NCBI RefSeq assembly: GCF_026212465.1
Contig: NC_080055.1
Span: 21,420,752 to 21,484,751 of the forward strand
DNA from: Amaranthus tricolor
Taxonomy: Eukaryota > Streptophyta > Magnoliopsida > Caryophyllales > Amaranthaceae
DNA: 64,000 bases
Direction: 5' to 3'
Shown here: in pieces, positions 1-12,930 of the stretch
Position numbering within the stretch: position 1 is the first letter of the stretch
How the letters are laid out: every line of letters begins with the position of its first letter
The notes under the pieces: model-generated
What the model saw: only the letters and a program-made list of their open reading frames with translations
Database searches by the model: none
What the model was told of the DNA's origin: nothing
Made by a program: the position numbers and the translations under genes

Positions 1-111
1 ATTTGATCACCTTCATTTTAGGTTTCCTTATTTCTTAAAGCAAAATCCTACCCTTTAAAAATTCTTCTCTTCTATGTTTATATATACTCTTTCTGTATAC
101 AAAAGTACATA

Positions 112-183
112 TATATATATATATATATATACTGTATACCTTAGATGCAAAATAAACAATGGATTATGAAATTCACAAGATGA
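112..183 (+). promoter_or_regulatory. TA-rich leader and overlapping upstream ORF of the DUF688-type gene
   Basis: A short TA microsatellite (about 112-131) lies just before the gene at 159. An upstream ATG at 145 opens a 12-codon ORF that ends at 183, overlapping the main start in another frame. If the transcript begins upstream of 145, ribosomes would meet this ATG first, which could lower translation of the main ORF. The transcription start is not known, so this is only a possibility. Confidence 0.3.
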
Positions 184-824
184 ACCAACCAAAAACTGAC
201 ATATTTTCTAACAAATTCTTAGCAAGGCAATCAACGGCAGGCTCTAGCTCTTCCAGATTCTTCTATGGAGTCTCCGGAGCCGTGCCTTTTGAGTGGGAGA
301 CACGGCCAGGAAAGCCCATAAAACCACCAACGGAAGACGTCTTACCGCCCCTAAGTCCACCACCGGCTGTGCTAGCAATGAGCCTACCAAAGCCATGCGT
401 CAACGTAGACGATGAACCTAAAGCTCAAAGGTGGTCTAAAGCATGGCTTATGAAGAAATTTAAAAAAACCGTTGCTAGTCATCATAAAGTTGTTGGAATT
501 CCTAGGAAAATGTTCACAAAAAAACAACAATATCAACAACATAGTCATGATCAACAACAATATCAACAACAACATTATGATCAACAACGACAGAGTTTCG
601 AGTTTGAAAGGTATGACATATGTGAATTAAGTCGTTGTTATTCGAGTTCATCATCGTTCGTATCCACATTGACATCTTCATCTACTAATTCGTTTAGTGA
701 TCATAATGATAAGATTTCTAGTAATGTTAATGTTCAAAGTAAGGCTTTGTTACGTAGGAGGCCTTTTAATTGTAACCCTAGAGGGTTTAATGACTTTATT
801 GTATATTTTATGAAAAGAGTTTAA
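159..824 (+). CDS. DUF688-type plant protein, 221 aa
   Basis: The ORF is uninterrupted and encodes 221 aa. Near residues 42-55 it has the motif VPFEWETRPGKP, the hallmark of the plant DUF688 family (usually read as VPFxWExxPGxP), followed by a proline-rich stretch (PPLSPPP). Residues about 120-145 are rich in Gln and His with repeated QQYQQ blocks, and a Ser-rich segment follows at about 160-185. There is no signal peptide or membrane segment. The family's molecular function is not established, and many members are small, basic and partly disordered like this one. The start at 159 is chosen because it gives the full reading frame; no intron is needed. The family call is fairly secure, the function unknown. 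Confidence 0.8.
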   Translation: MDYEIHKMNQPKTDIFSNKFLARQSTAGSSSSRFFYGVSGAVPFEWETRPGKPIKPPTEDVLPPLSPPPAVLAMSLPKPCVNVDDEPKAQRWSKAWLMKKFKKTVASHHKVVGIPRKMFTKKQQYQQHSHDQQQYQQQHYDQQRQSFEFERYDICELSRCYSSSSSFVSTLTSSSTNSFSDHNDKISSNVNVQSKALLRRRPFNCNPRGFNDFIVYFMKRV

Positions 825-1094
825 TATTTTGATTATGCTTAAGTGGAAATTTTATTTAATCATTGATTATTGTTTGCTTTGAATTCATGTATTTGTAATT
901 TAATCCAATACCAGAGTAGTTTTTCTAGACTTTTTGTTGGGTATGTTGTTAAATTTCTTGTGAAAAATAAGTTTTTTTTTGAATTTAAATGGATTGGGAT
1001 GTCAATTCTTTGCAATTAAAATAAAAAGGTGTTATTTGACCATCAAAACATCAATGGAAGGGGAAAACATCTCTTTTAAGTCATATGTTGTCTT
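825..1094. other. 3' flank of the DUF688-type gene
   Basis: This is AT-rich sequence with likely 3' UTR and terminator context. I see no other gene or repeat before the hAT terminus at 1095. Confidence 0.4.
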
Positions 1095-2525
1095 CAGTGA
1101 TGGCCACGGAGCGGGTTATCTGGTACCGAACTGGTCCCGAACCGCTTAAAACGTCCCGAAATAGGAATCGTTCGCGACAGGTTCCGAACCGGCCGGAACC
1201 GTGAAACAGCATGAACCGGACCAAAGAACCGCGGGCCGGTTCACCCGGACCATAGGTTCCAAGGAACCGCCCCGGAATCGGGAACCGGACCGGACCGCTT
1301 CACCCGGCCCAGCGGTTCTTTGGAACCTATCAAAAACTAGTTGTTAACTAGCTGTTGGGGATTTTTTGTATAAATACTCCAAACTTTCAGTCATTTTCAT
1401 TCACAATTCATCTCTTCTCCTACTCTCTCTACTTAATTACTTAATTACGCAAATGCAATTTTTCTCTTAATTACATAATTAGTCTTTAATTATTTTTAAT
1501 TACATAATAAGTCTTTTACTTATTTATTTATTTCGTAATTCCATTATTATTTCAATATTATCATGTTTTCTTTTTTGAAAAAAGCTTTTTTAAGTCAAAT
1601 AATTTTGTGAATACTTTTTAAGTTTTTATACATACATGGTCTTTATATTTTGTGAATCAAGAATGTATTAAAAATTCGTTTATTGTGTTTTGTGAATACG
1701 TGTTAGGTGGTGGTACGGGATCTATTAACAAACATTTTTTCATATGTTTACGAACCAAACGTCCACTTAGTAATAAGTGAATCTATTACTATTTTTTATC
1801 ATCTTCTTAAACATTCGCATGATGATATTAATATACTTTTATAGCCGATTCTTGCAGATATGATGGACAAGTGAAAGATGTATTTTACTGATTTTTCTTT
1901 TATTTATGGAACTGCGACAATTTTAAACCCATGTTTTAAGACGGAAATCCTTACTAAAGTAATTGGATTTTACTACCAATCATTAGATCGCCCGCCTAGT
2001 GATGTACATAATTACGTTAAAAATTGTAAAAAACTTTTAGGAGAACTTTATGATTACTATTCTAGTGTATATAACCCAAGTCGCGATACGTCTAGGCGTG
2101 CTAGCGTCTCGGGCACGCCCCACTTATTATAATCCCGTAATAGCTAACATAATAAGCCAAGATGATAGTTTTGTAGGACCATCTTCTTCTTCACCCTCCG
2201 CTTCATATTTAAAATTAAATAATTATCTTAAACATCACTTTGAACTTGACCAAGGTAACTATAATATTTTACAATGGTGGAAAGAAAAATCCATAAAATT
2301 TTCCATATTATCGAAAATTGCAAAGAATATCCTTACAATTCCTATTTCTACGATTGCGTCGGAGTCTCTTTTAGTAAATAAAATACTTCTATAATGTAAA
2401 TTAAGAGGTACTTAACCGTAGAAAGAGGGAAAATGGAAAGTTGAATGGATTTGTGAAGAGACAATTAGTAACTGCTCTTACTGCTACAATTAACTACATA
2501 GGCAATACAACCGTAAGATAGAGTA
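1095..2525 (+). mobile_element. Decayed hAT transposon, truncated on the right
   Basis: The left end reads CAGTGATGGCCACGG, a hAT-type terminus. It is followed (1110-1330) by a GC-rich subterminal block packed with GAACC/GGTTC motifs in both orientations, which is typical of hAT subterminal transposase-binding repeats. A broken transposase C-terminus follows at 1878-2394. No matching right terminus is visible; the sequence passes into the left end of MULE copy A near 2535, which may have inserted here and displaced it. The superfamily call rests on the terminus, the repeats and the dimerisation region; element boundaries on the right are approximate. Confidence 0.65.
1878..2394 (+). pseudogene. 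hAT transposase C-terminal fragment, frameshifted
   Basis: Two overlapping frames together give the C-terminal part of a RICESLEEPER/BED-type hAT transposase. The first (1878-2132) contains IGFYYQSLD. The second (to 2394) contains LQWWKEKS and the dimerisation signature ILTIPISTIASES. The frame changes near 2090-2130, and the second frame stops right after the SES motif, before the usual end of the domain. There is no N-terminal BED finger or catalytic region nearby. It is a remnant of the element above and is not expected to be functional. Confidence 0.75.
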
Positions 2526-2816
2526 TTGAAAAGGTTAAACCCAATCCTTAAACATCGTCATTCTTTTTATTTTATTGCTACGAATTTGCCCATGTAATTT
2601 AAAAAATTACGAATTTGCCATTAGACTTAAAATTTCTTATTTATACTCTAACCTCACTAAATAACTCCTTTATCACACTTAAAAGACAAAATTACAACAT
2701 AAAATTTTTGGAGCAAAAACTAAGAAATTCAATCCGCAAACAAATAATCGAGGTAATTTTTATTCGAATTGTATTATTTTAAATTAAAAAAACGAAAAAA
2801 ATAAAATAAAATAAAT

Positions 2817-2944
2817 GGGCCAGTCGCACGAACCACGAGGCCACCGCGGGTCAGTCGCACGAAACCCGCGACTCGACCGCGGCTCAGTAGCACAAAACGT
2901 GCGACTGACCCGTGGTGCACTCGCGGATTTCTTGCGACTAGCCC
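2817..2944. repeat. Left GC-rich GTCGCAC subterminal repeat of MULE copy A
   Basis: Repeated AGTCGCAC and GTGCGACT words alternate in opposite orientation over about 128 bases. The block itself begins GGGCCAGTCGCA and ends TGCGACTAGCCC, so its outer ends are inverted copies. It stands out from very AT-rich surroundings. The same words recur at the right end of this element and at the left end of copy B, so they belong to the element and may be transposase-binding sites (inference). Confidence 0.75.
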
Positions 2945-2999
2945 ATTTTTTTATTTTTTATTTTTTCCTTTTTTTATGAATAATTATTATTAATTTTAT

Positions 3000-3073
3000 T
3001 TATATTATTATTGTTATTATTATTATTGTTATTGTTATTGTTATTGTTATTGTTATTGTTATTGTTATTGTTA

Positions 3074-3123
<50 letters not shown>

Positions 3124-3190
3124 GTAATTGTAATTGTTATTATTAAATTTTTATTTTTGTTTTAATTATTATATTTAATTAATTTTTTAA

Positions 3191-3227
<37 letters not shown>

Positions 3228-3492
3228 GCTTTTTTATATTTCTCTTAAATATTATTTTTATTATTTTTGTTGGTGATGTTGTTGTTATTGTTATTGTTAT
3301 TGTTTGTAAATTTTTCTTTAATTTTATTTTTAAATATTGTTTTTAATATTAGTGTTATGATTGTTATTATTGTTTGTGTTATTATTGTCATGATTATTAT
3401 TAATGTTATTATTTTTGTTAATATTATTATTATTATTTTTGTTAATATTATTATTATTATTATGATTATTTTTAATTTAGAAAATTAATTAC

Positions 3493-3560
<68 letters not shown>
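3000..3560. repeat. TTA/TTG and AAT microsatellites inside the left end of MULE copy A
   Basis: Runs of TTATTG and TTA repeats (about 3000-3126 and 3190-3230), further TTATT-rich sequence, and a pure AAT run (about 3492-3557) fill this stretch. A + strand ORF here of Leu/Ile/Val/Asn is a by-product of the repeat. TAA-rich runs sit at the mirrored position near the right end. Confidence 0.8.
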
Positions 3561-3711
3561 TGTTCTTAAATTATATTTGTTGATAATGATTAGTTAAATA
3601 TTGTTGTTGCTAATTAATTATTGTCTTTTGTTCATGTGGCTAATTTAACGTAACGTTTGATTATGTTTATTTATTAATAATAGTTAATTAAATTATCAAA
3701 AATTGTAGTAA

Positions 3712-6700
3712 ATGGTTGGTACTCACGGGAAAGGAAAGGGTTTTTTTAGAAAGTTGCTGAGCGGGAATAGTTCTAGGCCTACCCTGCTCAAAGGGGATCC
3801 TCATGAGAGGGGGGGTGACGGGTTCTACTAGGAGGGCTAGGAAGGAAGAGGCTGCTAGACACAGTGAGGCCCAACGGTCGAGTACGCTGAACCAAGTGCG
3901 TACTCGTTTTGATGACCAGGCTAGCAACCTCCAGAGTAGTTGGGGGGTTTCTAGTGATGATGATAATGATGCTGATGATGTTCAATACCAAGGTCCTGGT
4001 CTTCGCCCAGTGGACTGGACTGTTGTCCGGGGGCCCGACGGGAGATTAGCACGTGTCGGCCCTAGTTCTTCAGGCGCATCTGAGCGTGCCGGACATAGTC
4101 TCGTTGATAATGAGCCGCCACGGGGAGCAGACGCTTACAGTCCGCTGGAACGGACTGGTTAGTCACATCGCCCCAGCCCGGGGGGCCCACAGATACGCGC
4201 CTGATACCCAGCTATGGCGGGCACATAGCTAAAGTTATTTTTGACGGCTCTGAGCGTACGCCTCTGGTTCTGGAATGTCGTAGTAGAAAGAAGCCGTTGG
4301 AGGCGATCATCGGACTGCGGGATATGACCGATGCGCTTTACGATGTTCTACCTGCTACTCACCTTGGTCGGCTACCGTACGTTATGCACCAGCACATCGA
4401 CTCTGCTTTGATATCGGCCTTCGTGGAGAGGTGACAGCCGGATACGAACACCTTCCATATGCCATGGGGGAGATGATGATTATGTTGCAGGACGTGCAAT
4501 GCGTATTGGGCATAGGTATTGAAGGTTCTCTACCGGCTGAGCCTTCTGAGGGGGAGTGGCAGGTCGGTATTACTAATCTGTTTGGGGAGCCCATGTCCCA
4601 ACTATGAAGGAAAGAGATATTCACCAGCGGTTGCGTCAACGTTGCTGAAGTGATGCAGTTGTGTCATTGGTCCCAAGCTATGGAGACCCAGTCGACAGCC
4701 TACTACATGGCTATTGTCGGCTCTACCCTGCTGGCAGATAAGACCAGAACCGGCATGCGACCTCACCCGATACTTGCCGTCAACGTCGATCAGGATGAGA
4801 TCGCCTGGGGTGCGGTAACGCTGGCCTACATGTATCGCCAGCTGGGAATGGCATCTAGGGCTGGTTGCAAGACCATTGCGAGTTGCCTCACATTGCTCCA
4901 AACATGGATTTACATGTACTTTCCCGCCTTCCGCCCTCATCCTCGCCGAGCAGATGTGCCTAATAAGACTAGGGCGGAGATGTGGTCCACGACCAAGCCA
5001 GGTCGTAAGATCAACAAGCTGAGGGACTACAGGAGTATACTGGACTGCATGATGGATACTCAGGTATTGTACATCACATCACACTTTGTTATGCATGTTA
5101 TTTTAATTTTAGATTATTTTTATATATTAACTTGGCTTGTATGCAGGTGGAATGGACTCCGTACATGACTTCTCCAAGGGCATTGCTGAATGAGCACCCA
5201 CGCACCACCTTCATCGGGTGTCTCTGAAACAGCCCAAACCAGCGTAAACAATATAATAATATTGTCTACAAAGCACAGCGGAAGACTTATAGAAGTCTGG
5301 GCTGAATTCGTCCTGTGGCTCGATTGCCACAACAACCAATATCAGAGTATTTAAAAACTTTACATAACTGTAATACAATTACTTACAACCCAGTTATAAA
5401 CTAAGTTAATACATTATAAAATATCTATTTTTTTAAAAGACATGATTTGTCAAAATATCATTATAAGTTAACCTTCCGAAAACGATGTCCTCGCTATCGC
5501 AACACATGACACATAAATGAGCAGCACATCCATCTGCGCTAAAGATGGCAACCTGAAAGTGGATCTATCCCTTGTAAGAGATAGGCCCTATAAAAATAAC
5601 TGTCAACAATTGCATTGTTGAGTAATCCAGCAAACTACTACATTTATATACAAGTCATTAACAAACATCTCCAATCAGATTCCTTGTTCACTTGGTAAGC
5701 ATTTATAAACATTATTTTATCCAAATCAAAACTCTTTTAAAAGACCATTTGGTATCGACATAAATACGGCTATGAACCGTTAGTTTATAACGAATCAAAA
5801 CACGGCTATAACTTTACAAGTTAATAGCGAAACAATACGGCAAATGACAAATATGATATCATTTGCGAAACAAACAAAACTTTATGTACCAAACGTATTT
5901 ATTCAAAACTCATATTAAATCAATAATTTAACAGCACTTTAAAATGTGGGAATATATGGACCGTCAGGAAGTAGGCTTGATCTAAATCCTGAGAACACGG
6001 GTGATCGTCATCACCGAAAATATGGTTCTTGCAAGAACGAAACGGGATCGGGGGCTCGAGACCGATCCGAATAACCATTACCTATTATCAAGCTATAGGA
6101 TTTCACAATAATCCGGATATAAATATCCGTTGCCAATTACCAAAAACGGACATTTTTCAATGTCGAATATTTCAATATAAAACAAAACAATAATTCAATT
6201 GATTTTCTTTGAAATCAATAATCATACCTCATCTTCATAATACAATATTTCAAGACTCGTATTTTATAAGTTAGTAACATACAAAACATGCTTTTGTAAT
6301 CTCTTTAAATAAATACAATATTTAAAAGCTCTTATATAAAAACATATGAACATTCAAAACATAATTTAATCAAGGACTAGGAGCAAGGTCAAACAAAGTC
6401 AAAATCCACAGTGTCAAACACCAAAAATTATACGATTTTGCTCAAATATCAATAGTAGAAATACCACACCTTATAAAACATAACTTGAACTTTGAAGTAC
6501 TTGAATTAAATTTAAAAGATAGAATAGTAGTTTGCTTGTAGGTTACCCTTCCTACGCCATGAATAACAATCAATAATTAAAATACCAATCAATTCATCAT
6601 CAACCATCAACATGTAAAAACTTGAGTTACTATCAATGGAGTTTACCCAATATTAAATCCCAAATACCCAACTTATATCATATCTACCTAATACCAACTA

Positions 6701-9269
6701 ATCAAATACCCAATCGATACTTATGTTCGCAAATTTGATACTAGAACCAATTACTCATACTAATCAAATAAGAACCCATAATTCAACAATATCAATCAAT
6801 AAAACTCAATCGGATGATAAATAATAACCCTAAACACTTGGAGTATTCAATTTGAACCCCAACTTTAATTATGAACAAGCAAATCCAAAATGCTATTTTC
6901 GGATTTTCAGGACACCCTGTTAGTATTTTGGACGTAACTCTCTCATACGAACTCATTTTGGGGCGATTCAAGTTCCCACGCGACCGCAAGTCGAAGCTCT
7001 ACAAATCATATGCAGAAAACAGAACCCAGAAATGGCTAGAGGCTCTAAACCAGCCAAGAACAGTGAGGACAGAATCTGATTTTTAAGAACTCTAAATGAA
7101 CTTTGCTCTTAAAGTTTGAAGATGAATCAAAACTCCAAATTGCAACCACTAATTAAATACTACCAAATGAATTAGAACACAATGAGAACCCAAATGAATC
7201 CAACATCATCACTAGAATTAATTACCCAATTTATTTCATAGCTTCTAGTTCCACTTTATAAATCCCGTATTAGTACAATTTCAGGACATATCATTACTAA
7301 ACCAGACATAACTCTCTCATACGAACTCATTTTGAGATGATTCAAGTGGCCACGCGACCACGACTCGGAGCTCTACAGATTCTAAGAAGACACCAGAACC
7401 CCAGAACGACTCTAACTATTTCAAAAACAAAAACACAAATTCGGGCAAAACAAAACGGAACCTCATTGTCGATTTTTATGATAGTCTACTAGTATTTTGG
7501 ATATAACTTCCTCATACAAATTCATCTTGGGACAATTTAAGTGCCCACACGACCGCGACTCAAAGCTCTACAAATCTCAAGAAGACATAAGAACCCAAAA
7601 ACAATCAGAACCATCCCCAAAATAGCCAAAACAGAAAGTTCAGTTTCGAAATCCACAATACCAAGTTTTATACTAGAAATCAAATAACCCAATAACCAAT
7701 ACTAATCAACACTAGCAAGAACCCAATTACTAATTAAACTCATATACTCTAATTAAATTCAAGTTGATGCTTAAATTTGATTTAAAAACCCCAAATTAAC
7801 CATAAATACTAAACTACTACCAAAATTCAACAATCATTGTTTATGCTTAAGAACTTAAAATTACTTTAAAACATTCAATTTAGTTTGTGGATTACCTCAC
7901 TCATCATTGAAGGACCTTTCAACTTAAGGTAAGATTGTAGGTGGTTGTTATGGTGGCACAGGGCCGAAAACCAGTTGGAAGGAAGGCCAAAACCGGCTGT
8001 CCCTGTTGTTGTTTACTGGTGGCTGCACGGAGTCACCACCTGCTATTGGTGGCTACAGTCGGCTGCGGGGGAGGAGGAGAAGTGGTTGCTGTTGGTAGTG
8101 GAACTCGTGGCTGGGCTTGGTTGTGCCGCCAGCTGTGGGTGGGGGGAGTGGGACGTGAGAGAAGAGGGAAGAGAGGGATTGGGAACCGTGGGTTTTGTAT
8201 GAGGGAGAAGGGGTGTGTCGGTTTATTTGTGGTAAAATGGATTTTTATTTTTAGCTTTGACCCATTAAATTTTATTAAAGTCGTCTCATCATAAGACAGT
8301 CTTATATAAGACATGCTGTAAGGGTATAATAGACGATTTATGAAATAAGTAATTGGTAGTATGAATAAGGATTGCATTTAGAAATTTGTTTTTCAATACT
8401 TTATTTAAATTTATTTTTATAAAGATAGATATAATCAATTAATAAAATATAATCAAAATACACTTTTATCGAAGTATTCTTTATATAAATTTTATACATT
8501 AAATAAAATATACCTCTTTCTTGAAAATGTTAACAAATGAAATACTTGAGTCAATATTATCAAAATAATAATATTATTACTCGAATTAACTTACTTAATA
8601 ACCCCAATCACCTTAATCACTTATAATTAAGCTTTATTAAATGTAGTCTATTTCAGTATCACTTGCTTTGATATCGTCGAGGTGTATTTGCCGGAGAGGA
8701 CAGTGCGACCAGTCGGATTTGTGTAGGCTATTCCCCCCCCCACCCCCCCCCCCCCCTCTAAGACCAGCCCAGGTTGTACGACCGGCACACGGTACTTACT
8801 CCGTGACCTTTGCTTCTCTGCCTGTGTACTTGGAGGCATGGAGTAGGTTCCCCTATAGTGCCCGCCTTGGTGATCAGACACTTCGTCGGCATCTGTTCCA
8901 TCAGAGGCTGATCCTAGTTACGTTGACTGGTTCAGAGTGTGCTCCCACCTATACGTCGTCCCTGGCGAAGGACTGAATGCCGGTTTTGGTCCAGATGAAA
9001 ACAGATTGGAATACGTTAGTTTTTTGAATTTATTTGTTTTCTATTATGTCGTTGTGTTATTTAGATGCTATTTAATATCTTATTCATACCCTTTTTCCTT
9101 TTTTTTTCAGTTTCTGAATGAATGGCCGAGTCGAGTCGCTCCATTGGCGAGATTGCCTGCTGTTGCAGAAATGACCCCCCGGGAAAGACATGCTTTAGAT
9201 GTATACCTTGATGATGTTAAATATTTATTTGTCGAATGACAAGCTTTTAAGGGGCATGGCCCTTCATAG
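3712..9269 (+). pseudogene. Plant mobile domain (PMD) gene of MULE copy A, disrupted
   Basis: It aligns along its whole length with the intact PMD gene at 24251-26262. The start (3712) and the two intron positions (5' splice about 5063; last intron about 9014-9109) are the same. Lesions seen: one extra G in a G-run near 3809 shifts the frame; another shift near 4160; TGA at the conserved FVERW motif (about 4433); TGA near 4605; a TGA near the C-terminus (9236); and a 3.4-kb insertion from 5222 to 8650. A C-run at 8733-8757 also disturbs the proline-rich stretch. Recognisable pieces include LVDWTV-like, HTAFIG-like and MTPRER motifs. It cannot give the full protein. Confidence 0.85.
5222..8650. 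mobile_element. 3.4-kb insertion in the PMD pseudogene, LTR-like, class unresolved
   Basis: Comparison with copy B shows that homology stops after ATCGGGTGT at about 5221 and resumes with TATCACTTG at about 8656. The inserted block begins TGTCTCTGAAAC and ends near TATTTCA, compatible with the TG...CA ends of an LTR, but no clean target duplication is visible. It has no long ORF. Three degenerate copies of a unit containing TAACTCTCTCATACGAACTC lie near 6935, 7310 and 7500. A G-rich stretch (7940-8210) gives only low-complexity ORFs. A long solo LTR is the best guess. Confidence 0.5.
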
Positions 9270-12200
9270 TCTGTATTTTAAACTAATTTACATTAATGTG
9301 TTTATTTATTTACATCAACGCTTTTTACATTAAATTTAATTCATGTTTACATCAATGCTTTTATTAATTTACAACATTACTATACATATTGAATTTCATC
9401 TACAATTTCTATAGTAATGACGTACATAATAGTATAACTATGGACTATCTACAAATTGAATCCCATCTACAATTTCTATAGTAAAATTGAATAATGATTT
9501 ACGCATCACGTTACACTATTGACTATCTAAATTTACAGTATCTTCAACGGTGTTATTACGTTGTGGTGGTCGTGGCCCGTATAGTTTATTCTAAAGCATA
9601 ATACTACTAGTAAAATGTGTTTCTATATGTCTTGAAAAATTGTCAACTGCTTCTCTACAACGTTGATGGACTGACGGCAGTAGAGATGAATCACCGTTCA
9701 TTAATAGTTGAACAAAATGATTTCTATTCACCCAACATATATGTATAACTTTATTTACACTATGCACGCCTGATGCTTTCCTTAACGGAAGAACCAAACA
9801 GTTGTACAGCGAATTACCGTCAGCAGAACCATAATAAGCAATGTCAATGTTAAGAAACGTTGCTGCAGAGTACAATGCCATCGGTGCATCCATCCAGTGA
9901 ATATAAGGAGCAGGTCCATTGCCGTGTGAACCAATTCTAAATATAGAATTCGTCTAACGACTCCTGTGATAGATACAAACTTAGGTATTGGTCTCTGTTC
10001 ATTTGCATTTCCATACACATAGCACGTCTTAAAAGAGGCCATGCCTCCTCGCGTCCCAACTCTGTGGCGGCAATAGCTCTAAATCCACAGTTACCATCCC
10101 CTAAGACATCAATCTAATCAAACAAGTAAGAAGGAAGAATGTGCGGGATGTGATTAGGCCATGGAAGCAGTGAAAAATCACGACCTCCTGGATCATCTGA
10201 GGTTTGTGTACCGGATAAGTTGAAGCTAAAATTAATTCCAATTGAGGCTTGTGTTTCCCGACCACTAGATCTACCACTTGATCTCCCGCGGGATGAAGAT
10301 CTAGACCCTCGACCACGAGAAGATGATCTACTATATTCAAACGCGCTTTTATTTCTTCTAAGGGTTTTGCTTGTGGTTGGTCTTTCCTTTCTAAGTGGAC
10401 TTGCGTAAGGCTCAGGTATATCGGCTTCATCAGGGTGTAGTTCTTACTCAAGTACCTGAGACAAGTGTAGTATAACTGCGGGATCAGATTTTAAGGCTTC
10501 ATCGAAAAAAGATTGAAAATACTCTTTGTCATCGGCGTTCGCGTGTCGTACTTCTTCGTTGGTGTCATCTCCTACCTCTGTGTACGTCAAAGTACTCCGG
10601 AATGGATGAATGTCATCCAAATACAAAGGACCTTGTGAACCGATGGACATATATAAATAACAAGCACACGGCAATCCATGGGTGCGTTGAAGTATACAAT
10701 CACATTTGTTAAGTACATAATCACCCAAATCTAACATACGGTTATACTCAAGCCGCAGCTGCTCCAAGGCATAGATAGATACATGGCGATATAAAGGTCT
10801 AAAGAAATGTTGTCGCAACGACCTTGCTACAGAATTCATGGATTCATGTAACGCTTGTCGGATCCTGGCTTGTTGGTTTGTAATCTGTGCGTGTGCCCTT
10901 TTAAACAGGATATCAAATGAGCTATTACCGCTACCAAGATAATACTTGAAAGACGAGTGTTGGCTTTCAACTCTGCTAGTAGTCTAGTTACCCATGTGTA
11001 AACATTCATTCGTCCACGCACGCACAAATTTCTCTCTAAGTGGAATCTATATTCCAGCCAAATACCGAACAACATTTTTGTTCCTAACCGACCAGGTAGT
11101 CACGATCGATTGCCATCTCTGTTCAAATTCGTCGATTGTAGAACTTTCAACCAAGGGGTTCCATCTACTTTTCCTGAATACCTGCCCTTGTTGATTTCTT
11201 TTCCCGCCACACAACTTGTCCACCATGTTCTCAACGTCGGTTGCAATATGCCAAATGCATAACAAATGCCGCACATCTACATTAAACACAACATTGAACG
11301 TAAATAAGACATATTCAATAAATAGAACCACAATAATTAATCAACAAAACCTTTTTACCTGGGAAGACGTCACAAATAGCTGCAGATAAACCTTCGTCTC
11401 GATTAGTTACAATGACGCTAGGAGTATGAGCTGTGCCAAAAATATCTCTCAATCCCTGCAACACCCACGAATATGACACAGCCGCCTCATCTCGCATCAA
11501 AAAGAACGCAACGAAGAAGTTGTGATTGGTTGGCGTCATTCCGATTACTTCACACAGTGGCCACTTTTGTTTGTTTGTTTTGTACGTTGTATCTATCAAC
11601 ACAACATATGGCCACGTACGTATCATTTGGATAGAGGTAGGATTTGCAACTGATACTCTGCTCAATCCCTCTTCATTATCCAAGTTTGTCCAGACTACGT
11701 AATTAAGTTCTGTGGCCATATAAAGACAGTGTTGAAGGGGAGTCCTACCCTCAATCTCTTCCCTCCTTATTGATTGTCTAGCATTATAAATTTGATTCAT
11801 ACTAGTAAAAAAAAACCAGGAAAATTTTCTCTAATAGAAGTCATGATAAAGGCCGGTTGCACTAAGCTGTCGTATGTGCTCCCGAATATCTACATTGATC
11901 CTATTTGCCCTTACATGACCATCTTTGTACACTAAGAACTGGTGGTTATATCTTCCTTTTTCACCAGGACACACCCTTACCGTCCAAGGTCTTTCTCCTG
12001 GTTTACAACTACTTGCTACAATCAAAAAGTTACACCCACAACTTCTACTTTTAGAACCAGGTCGGGTAGCATTATCTAAATATGTAAATCACCCATAATA
12101 TTACTATAGCGGTGACATCTTAAATACACATTAACTCTAGAACATCTTTCTTTTTGTTTATAAGAAGCACGTGTAAATTAAAAACCAATTGTTATTGCTA

Positions 12201-12639
12201 TTGCATCGGCCCAACTATGTAATTCATATAAGAAATCAAATTTCCTATCCGTAATAAATCTACCGGAGTAATCTACGTTGTCTCCTAAGTTTTCAAAGTC
12301 CTGCAAATTTGAAATATGAAACAAACCATACATTAGGTCATTAAAAAATTATACATACAAACATTAATAATAAAAACATTCAATAATAAATAAAAATTAT
12401 AAATTACTTTAATAATTAATATTAAAATATTAGTAATACAAGTTAATATTAATTAAAAATTATAATTTACTTAAATAATTAATATTAAATTAATAACAAT
12501 ACAAAAAATATAATAAAATAATTGTAATAATAATAAAACAAATTAATATTAAATAATAAAAAAATAATAATAATAACACATAATTATAAATTATTTAAAT
12601 AAATAATAACAAAATAATAGTAATGTTAATAATATAAAT

Positions 12640-12644
12640 TACTT

Positions 12645-12715
<71 letters not shown>

Positions 12716-12742
12716 AATTAATAATAATAATAATACTCAAAA

Positions 12743-12802
<60 letters not shown>

Positions 12803-12870
12803 TAATAAAAAAATACAAATAATATTATTAATAATAATAATATTATAATAATATTAATAATAATATTAAT
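12640..12870. repeat. TAA/AAT microsatellites near the right end of MULE copy A
   Basis: Near-pure AAT/TAA runs at about 12651-12712 and 12744-12800, continuing as imperfect AAT/ATT repeats. They lie in the long first intron of the transposase and mirror the TTA runs at the left end. Confidence 0.85.
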
Positions 12871-12930
12871 AATAATAATTTACTAAGACGTATAATAATT
12901 TAAATAATAATGTAAATAAAAAAAAAAAAA

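Noticed and set aside
3267..3488. 73-aa hydrophobic ORF resembling a membrane segment
   Set aside because: It is a translation of TTA/ATT repeats.
7941..8377. Three overlapping ORFs (Gly/Trp-rich or Pro/Thr-rich)
   Set aside because: G-rich low-complexity text inside the 3.4-kb insertion; overlapping in several frames without a domain.
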